40,560 bases of DNA, taken from NCBI GenBank assembly GCA_005887825.1, contig VBQC01000003.1:1-40560 (forward strand), read 5' to 3'. Below, piece after piece: positions 24,853 to 32,554 of this stretch. A program made the translations under genes and the position numbers. Source of the DNA: Verrucomicrobiota bacterium (GTDB lineage Bacteria > Verrucomicrobiota > Verrucomicrobiia > Chthoniobacterales > UBA10450). The notes below the pieces were generated by a model. The model worked only from the letters and a program-made list of their open reading frames with translations, made no database searches and was not told the origin of the DNA. Position 1 is the stretch's first letter. Every line of letters starts with the position of its first letter.

Positions 24853-24905
24853 CGGATTGGTTTGGTTGACACGCCCGTCTGTGGTGTGAACAGCAAACCA
24901 ATCCG
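24853..24905. promoter_or_regulatory. Perfect 12-bp inverted repeat around a TTGACA box
   Basis: CGGATTGGTTTG (24853-24864) and CAAACCAATCCG (24894-24905) are exact inverted copies with a 29-nt spacer. TTGACA (24866-24871) follows the left arm at once. It lies between the Nu1-like gene and two tiny ORFs and could be an operator or a terminator stem. No good -10 box is seen at 17 bp. Confidence 0.45.
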
Positions 24906-24981
24906 GATCCTCGCCGCGTCAAACGTTGCCCGCCGTCTAGGCGTGTCGCGACCGACGATAGCGAAATATCTGCGCCGGTGA
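24886..24981 (+). pseudogene. HTH fragment, 31 residues
   Basis: GTG 24886 to TGA 24981 encodes a short peptide containing ASNVARRLGVSRPTIAKYLR, a clear helix-turn-helix of the excisionase/resolvase kind. It ends right after the recognition helix. The +1 frame continues (AGDFTKMRF) into the next small ORF, so it may be the first half of a gene split by an indel near 24975. Confidence 0.4.
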
Positions 24982-24991
24982 TTTCACAAAA

Positions 24992-25156
24992 ATGCGTTTT
25001 GCCATAGGGGGAGAAGGCAGTCCGGTCGCAGTGATAATCGATCCGTTCACGGTCAAGAAAGAAAGCAAGACTGAGATACTCGTGAGCCTCCTCGGTGACG
25101 GGAGCGTGCTCCGCGAAGAGGTCTTTTGCGTGAATACGGACAGCGCAATTCAATAA
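24992..25156 (+). CDS. Small ORF, 54 residues, unknown
   Basis: ATG 24992 to TAA 25156. The peptide opens MRFAIGGEGSPVAVIIDPF and continues with TEILVSLLGDGSVLREEVF. The alternation of hydrophobic strands with charged turns looks protein-like. It may be the C-terminal half of the HTH gene just upstream. No family recognised. Confidence 0.35.
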   Translation: MRFAIGGEGSPVAVIIDPFTVKKESKTEILVSLLGDGSVLREEVFCVNTDSAIQ

Positions 25157-25185
25157 AACAGCCAACCCAGAAAAGGAAAAACCAA

Positions 25186-25350
25186 ATGAAAATTAACGCC
25201 GCCGGAGTTGCCGCCTCGTCTGTAATCGGCGCAGGCCATACCAAAAATCACGGCCAAATAAAACCCGCCGAAGGAAAGCGCCATCGTGAACCGCCGGCAT
25301 TGCACTTACTTCGCAAAAATGGAATTCAGTGCAACCTTACGGCCGAGTAG
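25186..25350 (+). CDS. Possible small ORF with a Shine-Dalgarno-like leader
   Basis: ATG 25186 is preceded by AAAAGGAAAAACCAA, a fair ribosome-binding site. The 54-residue product (MKINAAGVAASSVIGAGHTK and a basic tail) has no recognised domain. Included with low confidence because of the leader. Confidence 0.2.
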   Translation: MKINAAGVAASSVIGAGHTKNHGQIKPAEGKRHREPPALHLLRKNGIQCNLTAE

Positions 25351-25760
25351 CGGTAACCCTCCTGGTAGATGACTTTTACCCAGACCCCCCTGGGGCGCCG
25401 TTGTTATGTTTTCGGGATTGTTAGGCGATAGTTTTTCGGAAGGAACAATCTTTCGTTGCTGACGCGCACTCTTCTTTTCTCCGGGATCCGGTCTCACAGA
25501 CTGCGCCAAATATGGTACGCTTGGGCGGAAAAAGTTGTCTCGAATTTGTCGAGAAATCGTTCTTTTCTGCGCACCTAAAAGGGAGCGGGCAACGGATTCG
25601 AAACCGATTACGACATTTCATAAATTCGCGCGATTTGGACGGAACCTTACGGCAATCAGCGCGTTAATGGTAATTGGGGAGAATCGGCACTTGGCACAAT
25701 TCGCGCAGAATTACAGTTCGAGTGTCTCCGATTTTGTCCGAACAAGCGCGGGCCGCCTAC
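25351..25760. other. Non-coding stretch within the island, with one arm of a direct repeat
   Basis: No supported gene. It holds a GC-rich palindromic patch (ACCCCCCTGGGGCG near 25384) and, at 25680-25745, a diverged copy of a sequence also found at 28097-28160. The two copies bracket the J-domain/TonB gene. Confidence 0.4.
25680..25745 (+). repeat. Direct repeat arm (3' side of the J-domain/TonB gene)
   Basis: Shares CGCGCAGAATTA exactly, and AATCG..C, TTG.CAC, AGTGT, CCGA.TTTGTCCG-like pieces in the same order, with 28097-28160. About 65 bp, diverged, same orientation. Confidence 0.45.
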
Positions 25761-28043
25761 TTATCGGGTGTTCCCCGTCATTGTGAAGTCAACAGGAATG
25801 CTGGCCCTCGAAACTGTTCTAGGTTTGAATTTCCACGTGCGGACCGTACTGAGGACTGATTTATCCAGCAGCGGACTTCCCGTGCTCTGCGCCATTGAAG
25901 CGTTGGTTACGCTCCCGCTCGCAGGATCAACCGAAACGACGCAAACTCCACTGCCTGCAATGCGGTGCGAACGGGCTTCCTGCGGATACTCGGGGCGCGG
26001 CGCGTAAGTCGTAACAGCTTTCGCGGCGGAAGGCGAGATCACGCTCCCGCGCGGGGCGGGAGCGCCTTCTGGTTTCGTCCCAGCTGGATTGGCGGACCTT
26101 TTCTGCGCGGCGAAGCCCTTCTCTAGTTTCGCCGAAGAGGGCGAGATCACGCTCTCGTCCGGAGCCGGAGCGCCTTGCGCTGGTTTCGTCCCAGCTGGAT
26201 TAACAAACTGTTTCTGTTCGGCGAAGCTCTGCTCTAGTTTCGCCGCGGGAGGCGAGATCACGCTCTCGTGCGGGGCCAGAGCGCCTTGCGCTGGTTTCGT
26301 CCCAGCTGGATTAACAAACTGTTTCTGTTCGGCGAAGCTCTGCTCTAGTTTCGCCGCGGGAGGCGAGATCGCGCTCTCGTCTGGCGAGGGAGCGCCTTGT
26401 GCTGGTTTCGTCACAGCTGGATTAACAAACTCTTTCTGCTCGGCGAAGCTCTGCTCTAGTTTCGCCGCGGGAGGCGAGATCACGCTCTCGTCCGGGGCGG
26501 GAGCGCCTTGCGCTGGTCTCGCCGCAGCTGGATTGGCAGACTCTTTCTGCTCGGCCAAGCCCTGCTCTAGTTGGCGTCGCGCAATGACGAAGTGATTGTT
26601 TTCGCCGTAATTGCGCCAGGGGCCGGGAGGGACATCGCTTACTTCGACGAGTCGCCAATCCGCCACGTCGGTTGATGCGAGGCCGAGATGATCGCGGACG
26701 GCTGGAGAAACACTCAGGCCTGCACCATGACTTGCGTTCGGCGTTGGACGGTCATTCTGAAAAACGTACTGGAAATGATCGGTGCGAAACGGGCCACAAT
26801 CTTCCCATTGCGCGTAGCAGATGCGATCCCCTCTTCGAATGGCTATCCAGCGATCCTTGCACACGGACTGACCCGGCTCTGTATGCACCTGCTTGAACCA
26901 AGGGATGACAATCGGCGCCTCCGGCTTGAACTGCCCCCGCTCAACATCGTTGTATGGCAGCGCACAGTAGAAAGGATTTTGACGCGGCACGAACGAGATC
27001 GGGATGTAATCATGGCGGGCTGACGGCTCAGGGTCGTCCACTCCGCCAAAGTTCTTCAGCCAATACTTGTCCCAAACGCTTTGGTGCTGTGGCGACGTTT
27101 TTCCCGCTCCCTGTTTTTCACCGACCCAAAAAACTGTCGTGACGACGTTCGTTTTCCAGGGAAAAACGTCTCCTGATGGGCGAACTGTAGGCGCGCTTGA
27201 GGTCGTGGTTACAGCATCCGCCATCGGCGACATCGGCACTCCCAACTTGAAGCGCTGATCGGCCAACTCATATGCCGCGCCAGCGGACGGATCCATCTCT
27301 GGCAACTTGCGCCACACTTCGTTCGACCGGTCGAAGGGCTGAATGGATTCGTAGGTCTTGGCCATTTCCGGAGGAGGGGTCGCGACCGCCGTCTCCGCCG
27401 AAGACGCAGTGACTCGCCCCCTTTGAGAGAACACGGTTGGTGCAGGAGGCGATGGTTTGGCTACTGCCACTTGTGCCATCCAACGTGCCCTTTCGATTAT
27501 CTTCTGGCGCAGATTGTTAATTTTAGCCCAAGTTTCGGACTGGCGTGGTAACAGTCCAACGCCTAAAGCAAGGCCGAGAAGAAACGCTATCGTAGCAGTG
27601 GCTAGCGATCTCCTCTGGCGAAGGCACCATTGGAAGACCTTGTTGCTTACTTTGACTGTTTTTGCCATCAAGAACGCGAAGGGGTTTGTGATAGCGATCA
27701 CGCTGTTCCTAAGCATCCGATGGAGAGCAACAATGCCTTTCTGTAAGCTGCGGGCACAACTGCTCACAAAGACAGCAATCCAACGCGGCGAAGGCTCTGG
27801 AGGTGGATCTGTGGAGCGACTCCGTATCAGGAACTCATACGTTCCGCGCCGCCCACAAAGTCGCTGATACGCCATATTGATTTGCTTGAGCTTCTCCTCC
27901 GCTTTCTTCTGAAGCCTGATGTCATTCGGGAATCGATCGGGATGCCATACTTTCGTCTGATCACGGTATGCCTGTCTTATCTCTTCGAGAGACGCCTCCG
28001 GCTCAACCTCAAGGATCCGACAATCGCTGTCGTAATCGCTCAC
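25761..28043 (-). CDS. Fusion protein: DnaJ J-domain, membrane helix, secreted domain, 37-aa repeats, TonB C-terminal domain
   Basis: About 760 residues from GTG 28043 (MSDYDSDCRILEVEP). Residues 3-66 are a J-domain with the HPD triad (34-36, KVWHPDRF). Residues 147-165 are a single membrane helix (LATATIAFLLGLALGVGLL). Residues about 294-485 form a secreted domain with FVPRQNPFYCALPYND, CYAQWEDCGPFRTDHFQYVF and AGLSVSPAVRDHLGL, which recalls a double-psi beta-barrel fold (inference). Residues 491-674 are five Pro/Ala-rich 37-residue repeats. The end is a TonB C-terminal domain (APRPEYPQEARSHRIAGSG to VRTWKFKPR). The topology would put the J-domain in the cytoplasm and TonB in the periplasm. 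An ATG at 28172 extends the frame, but those codons are repeat sequence. It lies in a tRNA-borne island. No partner TonB-dependent receptor or ExbBD gene is in the window. Confidence 0.75.
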   Translation of the reverse strand: MSDYDSDCRILEVEPEASLEEIRQAYRDQTKVWHPDRFPNDIRLQKKAEEKLKQINMAYQRLCGRRGTYEFLIRSRSTDPPPEPSPRWIAVFVSSCARSLQKGIVALHRMLRNSVIAITNPFAFLMAKTVKVSNKVFQWCLRQRRSLATATIAFLLGLALGVGLLPRQSETWAKINNLRQKIIERARWMAQVAVAKPSPPAPTVFSQRGRVTASSAETAVATPPPEMAKTYESIQPFDRSNEVWRKLPEMDPSAGAAYELADQRFKLGVPMSPMADAVTTTSSAPTVRPSGDVFPWKTNVVTTVFWVGEKQGAGKTSPQHQSVWDKYWLKNFGGVDDPEPSARHDYIPISFVPRQNPFYCALPYNDVERGQFKPEAPIVIPWFKQVHTEPGQSVCKDRWIAIRRGDRICYAQWEDCGPFRTDHFQYVFQNDRPTPNASHGAGLSVSPAVRDHLGLASTDVADWRLVEVSDVPPGPWRNYGENNHFVIARRQLEQGLAEQKESANPAAARPAQGAPAPDESVISPPAAKLEQSFAEQKEFVNPAVTKPAQGAPSPDESAISPPAAKLEQSFAEQKQFVNPAGTKPAQGALAPHESVISPPAAKLEQSFAEQKQFVNPAGTKPAQGAPAPDESVISPSSAKLEKGFAAQKRSANPAGTKPEGAPAPRGSVISPSAAKAVTTYAPRPEYPQEARSHRIAGSGVCVVSVDPASGSVTNASMAQSTGSPLLDKSVLSTVRTWKFKPRTVSRASIPVDFTMTGNTR
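26022..26573 (-). repeat. Five tandem 111-bp repeats inside the fusion gene
   Basis: Anchor sequence GCGAGATC recurs at 26033, 26141, 26252, 26363 and 26474, giving spacings of 108, 111, 111 and 111 bp. Each unit encodes about 37 residues of the type KLEQSFAEQKQFVNPAG plus TKPAQGAPAPDESVISPPAA. The last unit in the protein is one codon shorter and most diverged; the middle ones are nearly identical, as expected from recent slippage or unequal crossing-over. Confidence 0.9.
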
Positions 28044-28096
28044 AGGCGCAAGACTAAAAACGGGATGCAACTCTGTCGAATCTTTTCCGTTGATCG

Positions 28097-28160
28097 GGAA
28101 TCGCGCTTTGCACGAATCGCGCAGAATTATGCCGTTGCAGTGTCCGAATTGTCCGGAAAA
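28097..28160 (+). repeat. Direct repeat arm (5' side of the J-domain/TonB gene)
   Basis: Partner of 25680-25745 in the same orientation. Together they enclose the whole fusion gene with little else, like a cassette. Confidence 0.45.
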
Positions 28161-28307
28161 AACCGCTCGCACGTCTGCACTGCCTAGAGTTCAGGGCAAT
28201 GAAAATCTAGAAAAGTGATTCTGCCATGCCAGCCGTACGTAAAAGGTGACGAGCCGGAAACATGCCAGAGCATGCAAAAAAGACAACTTTTGTACTATCT
28301 TTGTCTC

Positions 28308-28341
28308 CCGAGGGTTCAAATCCCTCCCTCACCGTTTCCCT
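28308..28341 (+). other. attR-like site: partial tRNA-Ser 3' end
   Basis: CCGAGGGTTCAAATCCCTCC, then CTCACCGTTTCCCT. It matches the T arm, acceptor 3' strand and flanking bases of tRNA-Ser at 21819-21854. The 5' part of the tRNA is absent, so this is not a second gene. Confidence 0.8.
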
Positions 28342-29464
28342 CATATGTCGGCGGCGCAGAGGTAATGCATAACGCTTCTGCATAACAACGCTGTCCATGT
28401 TTGGGCATGTCCACGCGCGTTCGCACAAGTCAGGTGGATTCCACCGGCTCCGTGACGCCCCGCCGATGGAGCTCCGATAAGCGGCGCGTCCGTTGTCGCC
28501 GGAATCGCTGCGAGCACACTGGGAGGGTGGGGCGTCACAACGAACTCGAACAACGGATTGCCGAATGACGTCAGACGGTACGTCAGGAAGCTTTGCGAGC
28601 AATCAAAGCGACGGGAGAGACGGGACTGGCGAGCGCACGCCGAATGTCTTTTGCTTTCGCAGGGCGTGGCTCTTTTTCGCTTTGGGTGGTTGGGCGGACA
28701 GAGCATCCGCCGTCCCGGATCGTGTGCGGGTCGGAGCCGTTAAGAACACATGGAGTGAGCAACCGTCGGAAATTCATACGGTCCCTTTGTGCGTTGTAAT
28801 CCTCGTGGCCCGTGGTGTTTATGCTCTCTTCCTTTTGGGTTGCTGGCGAATTGTCGGACTACTTTACGATTCGATGCCAAAGGCACCGCAAATTCGAGGG
28901 ATTGCATCGTCCTGTTAACTCATTGGTAGTAGACCCTTAGGAAATTTCTTGAACAACGCTTTGCCCTTTGGCACGGGTGCTGCTTTTTCTTACTGCACCT
29001 AGCCTTTGGTGGTGTGATGAAAAGAATTTGAGCGGCGACGATGACGCGCATCGGGCATTGCCAGATTAAGACTCACAACTTACTGGCAATGCTTCCTCCC
29101 GGCGAGACAATCTCGCCCGCTCAAAATTTCCAGACCAAACTGCGTCTATGCTAACGAAGGCGTTTGTGTCAAACACCAAACTCAAAATAAATAAGCGCTT
29201 GATACAAGCATCTCTACACTTCCGCGTTGGATGTTGAGTGTTGGACCTTGAACGTGAAACTCTCCCGTGCGCACTAAGGCATTCCCGATCCGAAACGTTA
29301 TCTACGGCAAATTCATCTTGGCCGTTTGCCCATGTCGATCGTTTGAGTGCTCTCGCAATCGACGAGGACCGCCACACAAGCGATCAAACCAACGAACCGA
29401 ACCTGCTTCATACAAGACGGATTGGGCAAAGCATGTTCCCAGAAACCATCGGAATGAGTCGTGC
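28342..29464. other. 1.1-kb stretch without a recognisable gene
   Basis: Several open frames cross this region on both strands, but all have skewed composition and none shows a fold or family motif. Two structures stand out: an inverted repeat GTGACGCCCC (28452-28461) with GGGGCGTCAC (28529-28538), and a hairpin GGCGAGA-CAA-TCTCGCC (29101-29117). A further repeat-like patch (GGATGTTGAGTGTTGGA) is at 29227. It may be decayed sequence at the island edge. Confidence 0.45.
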
Positions 29465-30985
29465 TCAAGGTGTAAAGGCGTGTTCGAAAACGTAGTCTGC
29501 CACGCGCCGCCCCAGCGCAATTGCTTCCCTCTTGTCGAAAGTCCAGTGGATGCCAAGATAGATTCGGCTTTGGCCGTTTTCTTCCTCGGCTTGCGACAGG
29601 TTTGAGAAGCTGCGCGGTCGATACGGGCGGACGGTGCCATCGTTGTCGCGCGTCTGGCCGTTAAATTCATCGGAGACAAACGTAAACGCGATCTGATCCG
29701 TCCCGTAGAAGCGGCACATGGTCCGAAAAAGCGCGCCCCCAAATCCGGCATGGCCCGACGGATAGGCTGGAAAGGGCGGTGTAAAATCAGGACCAGAGAG
29801 ATTGCTGGCAGGCGCGCCTAACGGCGTAAAGCTGGGATCGCCTGCAGTGTCGGGATTGCCGTCGCCGAGACCGGTGGGCCCTGTGCCCGGATCGGATTCA
29901 CGAATGCCAGTTATTGGACGCCAGAAATCGTAATAGTATTTCGATTCCCAAATGGTCATGGCCGCGTCGGCCATCGCGACGTTAACGAGGGCAAGCAAGC
30001 GTGCGAATTCAATTCCACGCACTCTTCGCTGGTCGGCAATATTCACCGTGATCTGATTGTAGAGCCGCGGCGGCGCACACAGGCTGGGCGTTCCATCGTA
30101 AGCCCAAAAAATGCCGATGAATGTTTGTTCGCTCGTGCGCTGGGTCGGGGTGATCACCCCATCGCCACCTAAGTTTTTCACCTCGTTGTATGCAGCCGTG
30201 TAAGCAGCGCTCGTCATGTCGGGCGGAGGCGGCGCGCGGAATTGAGTCGTTGAGTTGATCACGAATGGAATGCACTCGCCCCAGTGCGCACCCAAAGCGA
30301 GCGGGATCAAGCTCACTGGATCCTGCCGCCAATGCCCCGGTTGGTCGCTCGGAAAATAATCGTCGCCGACGCTCGGCTCGGGAATTTGTGAGCCATCATT
30401 GACCCGCATGGCGAGGATTGCGGACGCCGCTTGTTGGCCCAGACGGATCCCGTTGGCCTTTTTGCCGGCGTTTGTGATGCCAGCCAAGTCCTCCGCCAGC
30501 AGCGTGTCGAAGTTTGCGATTTGCGACGGAAAAAGTGCGACCAATGTATCGTGCGCAGCTTGGGCGACAGCGGCGTCGTCGGATATCGGGCCGCGCCTCG
30601 CGCACACACCGGTGTAACTTCTGTAACCACCGTGTATCGCGTTCATGGCGTCGAACATCGCAATGTGCACAATGGCCATCGCGCGACTGGAACGGCCCGG
30701 CCCAAGTTGTTCGCCGAAAACTCGGGGGTCGCCGGGCGGGACCGGAGTGTGATCGAGACCGGTGGCATTAATCGCGATTTCATTCCAACGATGCAGTACG
30801 TCGAGCGATCGGCTCGGCGCGATGATCGGCACAATCGGCGTCGGAGCGCCTTGAAAACGCGGCCCGAATTTCTGATTGAAGCCATTGTCCGACCCAGCGG
30901 CAAGCGACGGGTGGGCAAGCGCGAGCAGAAGAAGGAATACGGCGGATTCTTTTATGCGGTTTTTGAGTAGAGATGAGACTGGCAT
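29465..30985 (-). CDS. Vanadium-dependent haloperoxidase-like / PAP2-superfamily secreted protein
   Basis: 506 residues. An N-terminal signal peptide (AVFLLLLALAHPSLAAG, residues 15-31) is followed by the all-helical haloperoxidase fold. The vanadate/phosphate-binding motifs appear in order: KYYYDFWRPITGIR near 350 (Lys and Arg), PPFPAYPSGHAGFGGA near 415 (Ser-Gly-His), and SRIYLGIHWTFDKREAIALG near 475 (Arg and His). Secreted bacterial members oxidise halides with H2O2 or act as acid phosphatases; which one applies here is not shown by the sequence. It ends at the gene-free stretch and is divergent from the aldehyde dehydrogenase gene (112-nt gap). Confidence 0.85.
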   Translation of the reverse strand: MPVSSLLKNRIKESAVFLLLLALAHPSLAAGSDNGFNQKFGPRFQGAPTPIVPIIAPSRSLDVLHRWNEIAINATGLDHTPVPPGDPRVFGEQLGPGRSSRAMAIVHIAMFDAMNAIHGGYRSYTGVCARRGPISDDAAVAQAAHDTLVALFPSQIANFDTLLAEDLAGITNAGKKANGIRLGQQAASAILAMRVNDGSQIPEPSVGDDYFPSDQPGHWRQDPVSLIPLALGAHWGECIPFVINSTTQFRAPPPPDMTSAAYTAAYNEVKNLGGDGVITPTQRTSEQTFIGIFWAYDGTPSLCAPPRLYNQITVNIADQRRVRGIEFARLLALVNVAMADAAMTIWESKYYYDFWRPITGIRESDPGTGPTGLGDGNPDTAGDPSFTPLGAPASNLSGPDFTPPFPAYPSGHAGFGGALFRTMCRFYGTDQIAFTFVSDEFNGQTRDNDGTVRPYRPRSFSNLSQAEEENGQSRIYLGIHWTFDKREAIALGRRVADYVFEHAFTP

Positions 30986-31097
30986 TCGCGAGCTACATTG
31001 GAAACATTCGTTTCCGCAAGAAGAATTTTCAGGCTTGAAGGAGCCTTGCTAATGCCAGCCTGCCATTGCACCTTGACTTCGATTTACAGCAATCTTT

Positions 31098-32525
31098 GTG
31101 CGCGCTGAACCTTTCCAGATTCACAACTTCATCGACGGCGAATTTGTTGAACCGGTCGGTGGAAACTATCTCGATAACATCGAGCCGGCGACGGGCAAAC
31201 CGTATTCACAAGTCCCCGATAGCGATGCTGCCGATGTCGATCTTGCTGTGGCCGCAGCAGAGAAAGCATTCGCGGATTGGTCGCGGAAGCCGGCAGCGGA
31301 GCGCTCGAAAATTCTTTTGCGCATCGCCGACCTGATCGAGCGCGATCTCGAGAAACTTGCGCGCGCCGAGTCGATTGACACTGGCAAACCGCTCTCGCTC
31401 GCGCGATCTTTGGATATTCCACGCGCGGCTAGCAATTTTCGCTTCTTCGCTACCGCGATCCTTCACACCGAGACTGAAGCGCACATCACGGACAACATCG
31501 CTTTCAACTACACTCTGCGCCAGCCGCGTGTGCCGCTCTACTTATTAAGCTGGAAAATCGCGCCCGCCATCGCCGTCGGCAACACCGCCATTGCCAAGCC
31601 GAGCGAGCTAACACCGATGACGGCTTACATGCTTTGCGAAATCGCACGCGAGGCCGGTCTTCCAAACGGTGTCCTCAACGTCGTACATGGCACCGGACCA
31701 AATGTCGGCGCTGCGATCACCGCGCATCCGAAGATCAACACAATTTCCTTCACCGGTGGCACTGTCACGGGGCGCAAGGTCGCCGAGGCATGCGCGCCGT
31801 TGTTCAAGAAAGTTTCGCTGGAACTGGGTGGGAAGAACCCGAACATCATCTTCGCCGATGCCGACCCGGACGCTGCAATTGCTGGAAGCGTGCGCTCGTC
31901 GTTCGCGAATCAGGGTCAGGTTTGCCTTTGCGGTTCGCGCCTGTTCGTCGAACGCTCGGCTTATAAAGATTTCGTCGACCGCTTCATCGAGAAAACATCG
32001 AATTTGAAAGTCGGCGACCCACTCGACGACAAAACTGAGCAAGGCGCGATCGTGAACAAAGCGCAGCTCGAAAAAGTAAAATTCTATGTCGATCTTGCGC
32101 AGAAGGAAGGCGGCCAGATCGCGGTCGGCGGTTCCGCGCCGGAAGCGATCAACGAACGATGCCGCGATGGTTACTTTTTCCAGCCGACTGTTATTACTGG
32201 TTTGCCAGTGTCATGTCGCACAAACCGCGAAGAAATCTTCGGTCCTGTCGTCACGATCACGCCGTTCGACAACGAAGAGGAAGTGATCGGCTACGCCAAC
32301 GACTGCGACTACGGCCTCGCCTCAAGCGTCTGGACTCAAAACCTGAATCGCGCGCATCGCGTCGCGGAACAGATTCACACTGGAACAGTGTGGGTGAACT
32401 GCTGGTTGGTGCGCGACCTGCGTGTGCCGTTCGGCGGCATGAAGGCAAGCGGCGTCGGCCGCGAAGGCGGCGAAGAAGCGTTACGCTTCTTCACCGAGCC
32501 GAAAAACGTGTGCATCGCAAAGTAG
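31098..32525 (+). CDS. NAD(P)-dependent aldehyde dehydrogenase (aminomuconate/hydroxymuconic semialdehyde type) lacking the conserved Asn segment
   Basis: 475 residues of the ALDH superfamily. The catalytic Cys276 is in FANQGQVCLCGSR, general base Glu242 in VSLELGGKNPN, the coenzyme loop SFTGGTVTGRKVAE is at 217-230, and EIFGPVVTITPF lies near the end. Overall pattern recalls 2-hydroxymuconic or 2-aminomuconic semialdehyde dehydrogenases. At residues 141-150 the sequence reads RQPRVPLYLL. Related enzymes have about ten more residues there, including the PWN motif whose Asn stabilises the reaction intermediate. This looks like an in-frame deletion of about 30 bp, so activity is doubtful. The start is GTG 31098. 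The kynureninase cluster 4-5 kb away may be functionally linked. Confidence 0.88.
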   Translation: MRAEPFQIHNFIDGEFVEPVGGNYLDNIEPATGKPYSQVPDSDAADVDLAVAAAEKAFADWSRKPAAERSKILLRIADLIERDLEKLARAESIDTGKPLSLARSLDIPRAASNFRFFATAILHTETEAHITDNIAFNYTLRQPRVPLYLLSWKIAPAIAVGNTAIAKPSELTPMTAYMLCEIAREAGLPNGVLNVVHGTGPNVGAAITAHPKINTISFTGGTVTGRKVAEACAPLFKKVSLELGGKNPNIIFADADPDAAIAGSVRSSFANQGQVCLCGSRLFVERSAYKDFVDRFIEKTSNLKVGDPLDDKTEQGAIVNKAQLEKVKFYVDLAQKEGGQIAVGGSAPEAINERCRDGYFFQPTVITGLPVSCRTNREEIFGPVVTITPFDNEEEVIGYANDCDYGLASSVWTQNLNRAHRVAEQIHTGTVWVNCWLVRDLRVPFGGMKASGVGREGGEEALRFFTEPKNVCIAK

Positions 32526-32554
32526 ATCGGCGTTTTAGCCGTAAGAGTTACTTG

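Larger units (their letters stand above)
21846..28341. mobile_element. Decayed genomic island integrated in tRNA-Ser
   Basis: The 6.5-kb segment lies between the intact tRNA-Ser(GCT) and a 34-bp copy of its 3' end. Its contents fit accessory DNA: a multiply frameshifted hypothetical gene, a DUF2971-like remnant, a phage terminase small-subunit-like gene, HTH fragments and a large fusion gene. I find no integrase, so it is probably a stranded remnant. No housekeeping gene lies inside. Confidence 0.75.

Noticed and set aside
26022-26573. Regular repeats as a CRISPR array
   Set aside because: The unit is 111 bp with no variable spacers, it stays in frame and encodes a Pro/Ala-rich protein spacer, and no cas gene is present.
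26089-26595. 168-residue plus-strand frame rich in CSSFAAGGEITLSSG repeats
   Set aside because: It is the antisense of the tandem repeats in the J-domain/TonB gene; repeat periods divisible by three keep all frames open.
28308-28341. A second tRNA-Ser gene
   Set aside because: Only the T arm and the 3' acceptor strand are present; the 5' acceptor, D and anticodon arms are missing.
28207-28602. 131-residue minus-strand frame near attR
   Set aside because: It partly reads the antisense of the tRNA 3' end copy and shows no fold or motif elsewhere.
28493-28918. 141-residue plus-strand frame in the gene-free stretch
   Set aside because: Biased composition, no recognisable domain, no ribosome-binding site; overlapping frames on both strands are equally open.
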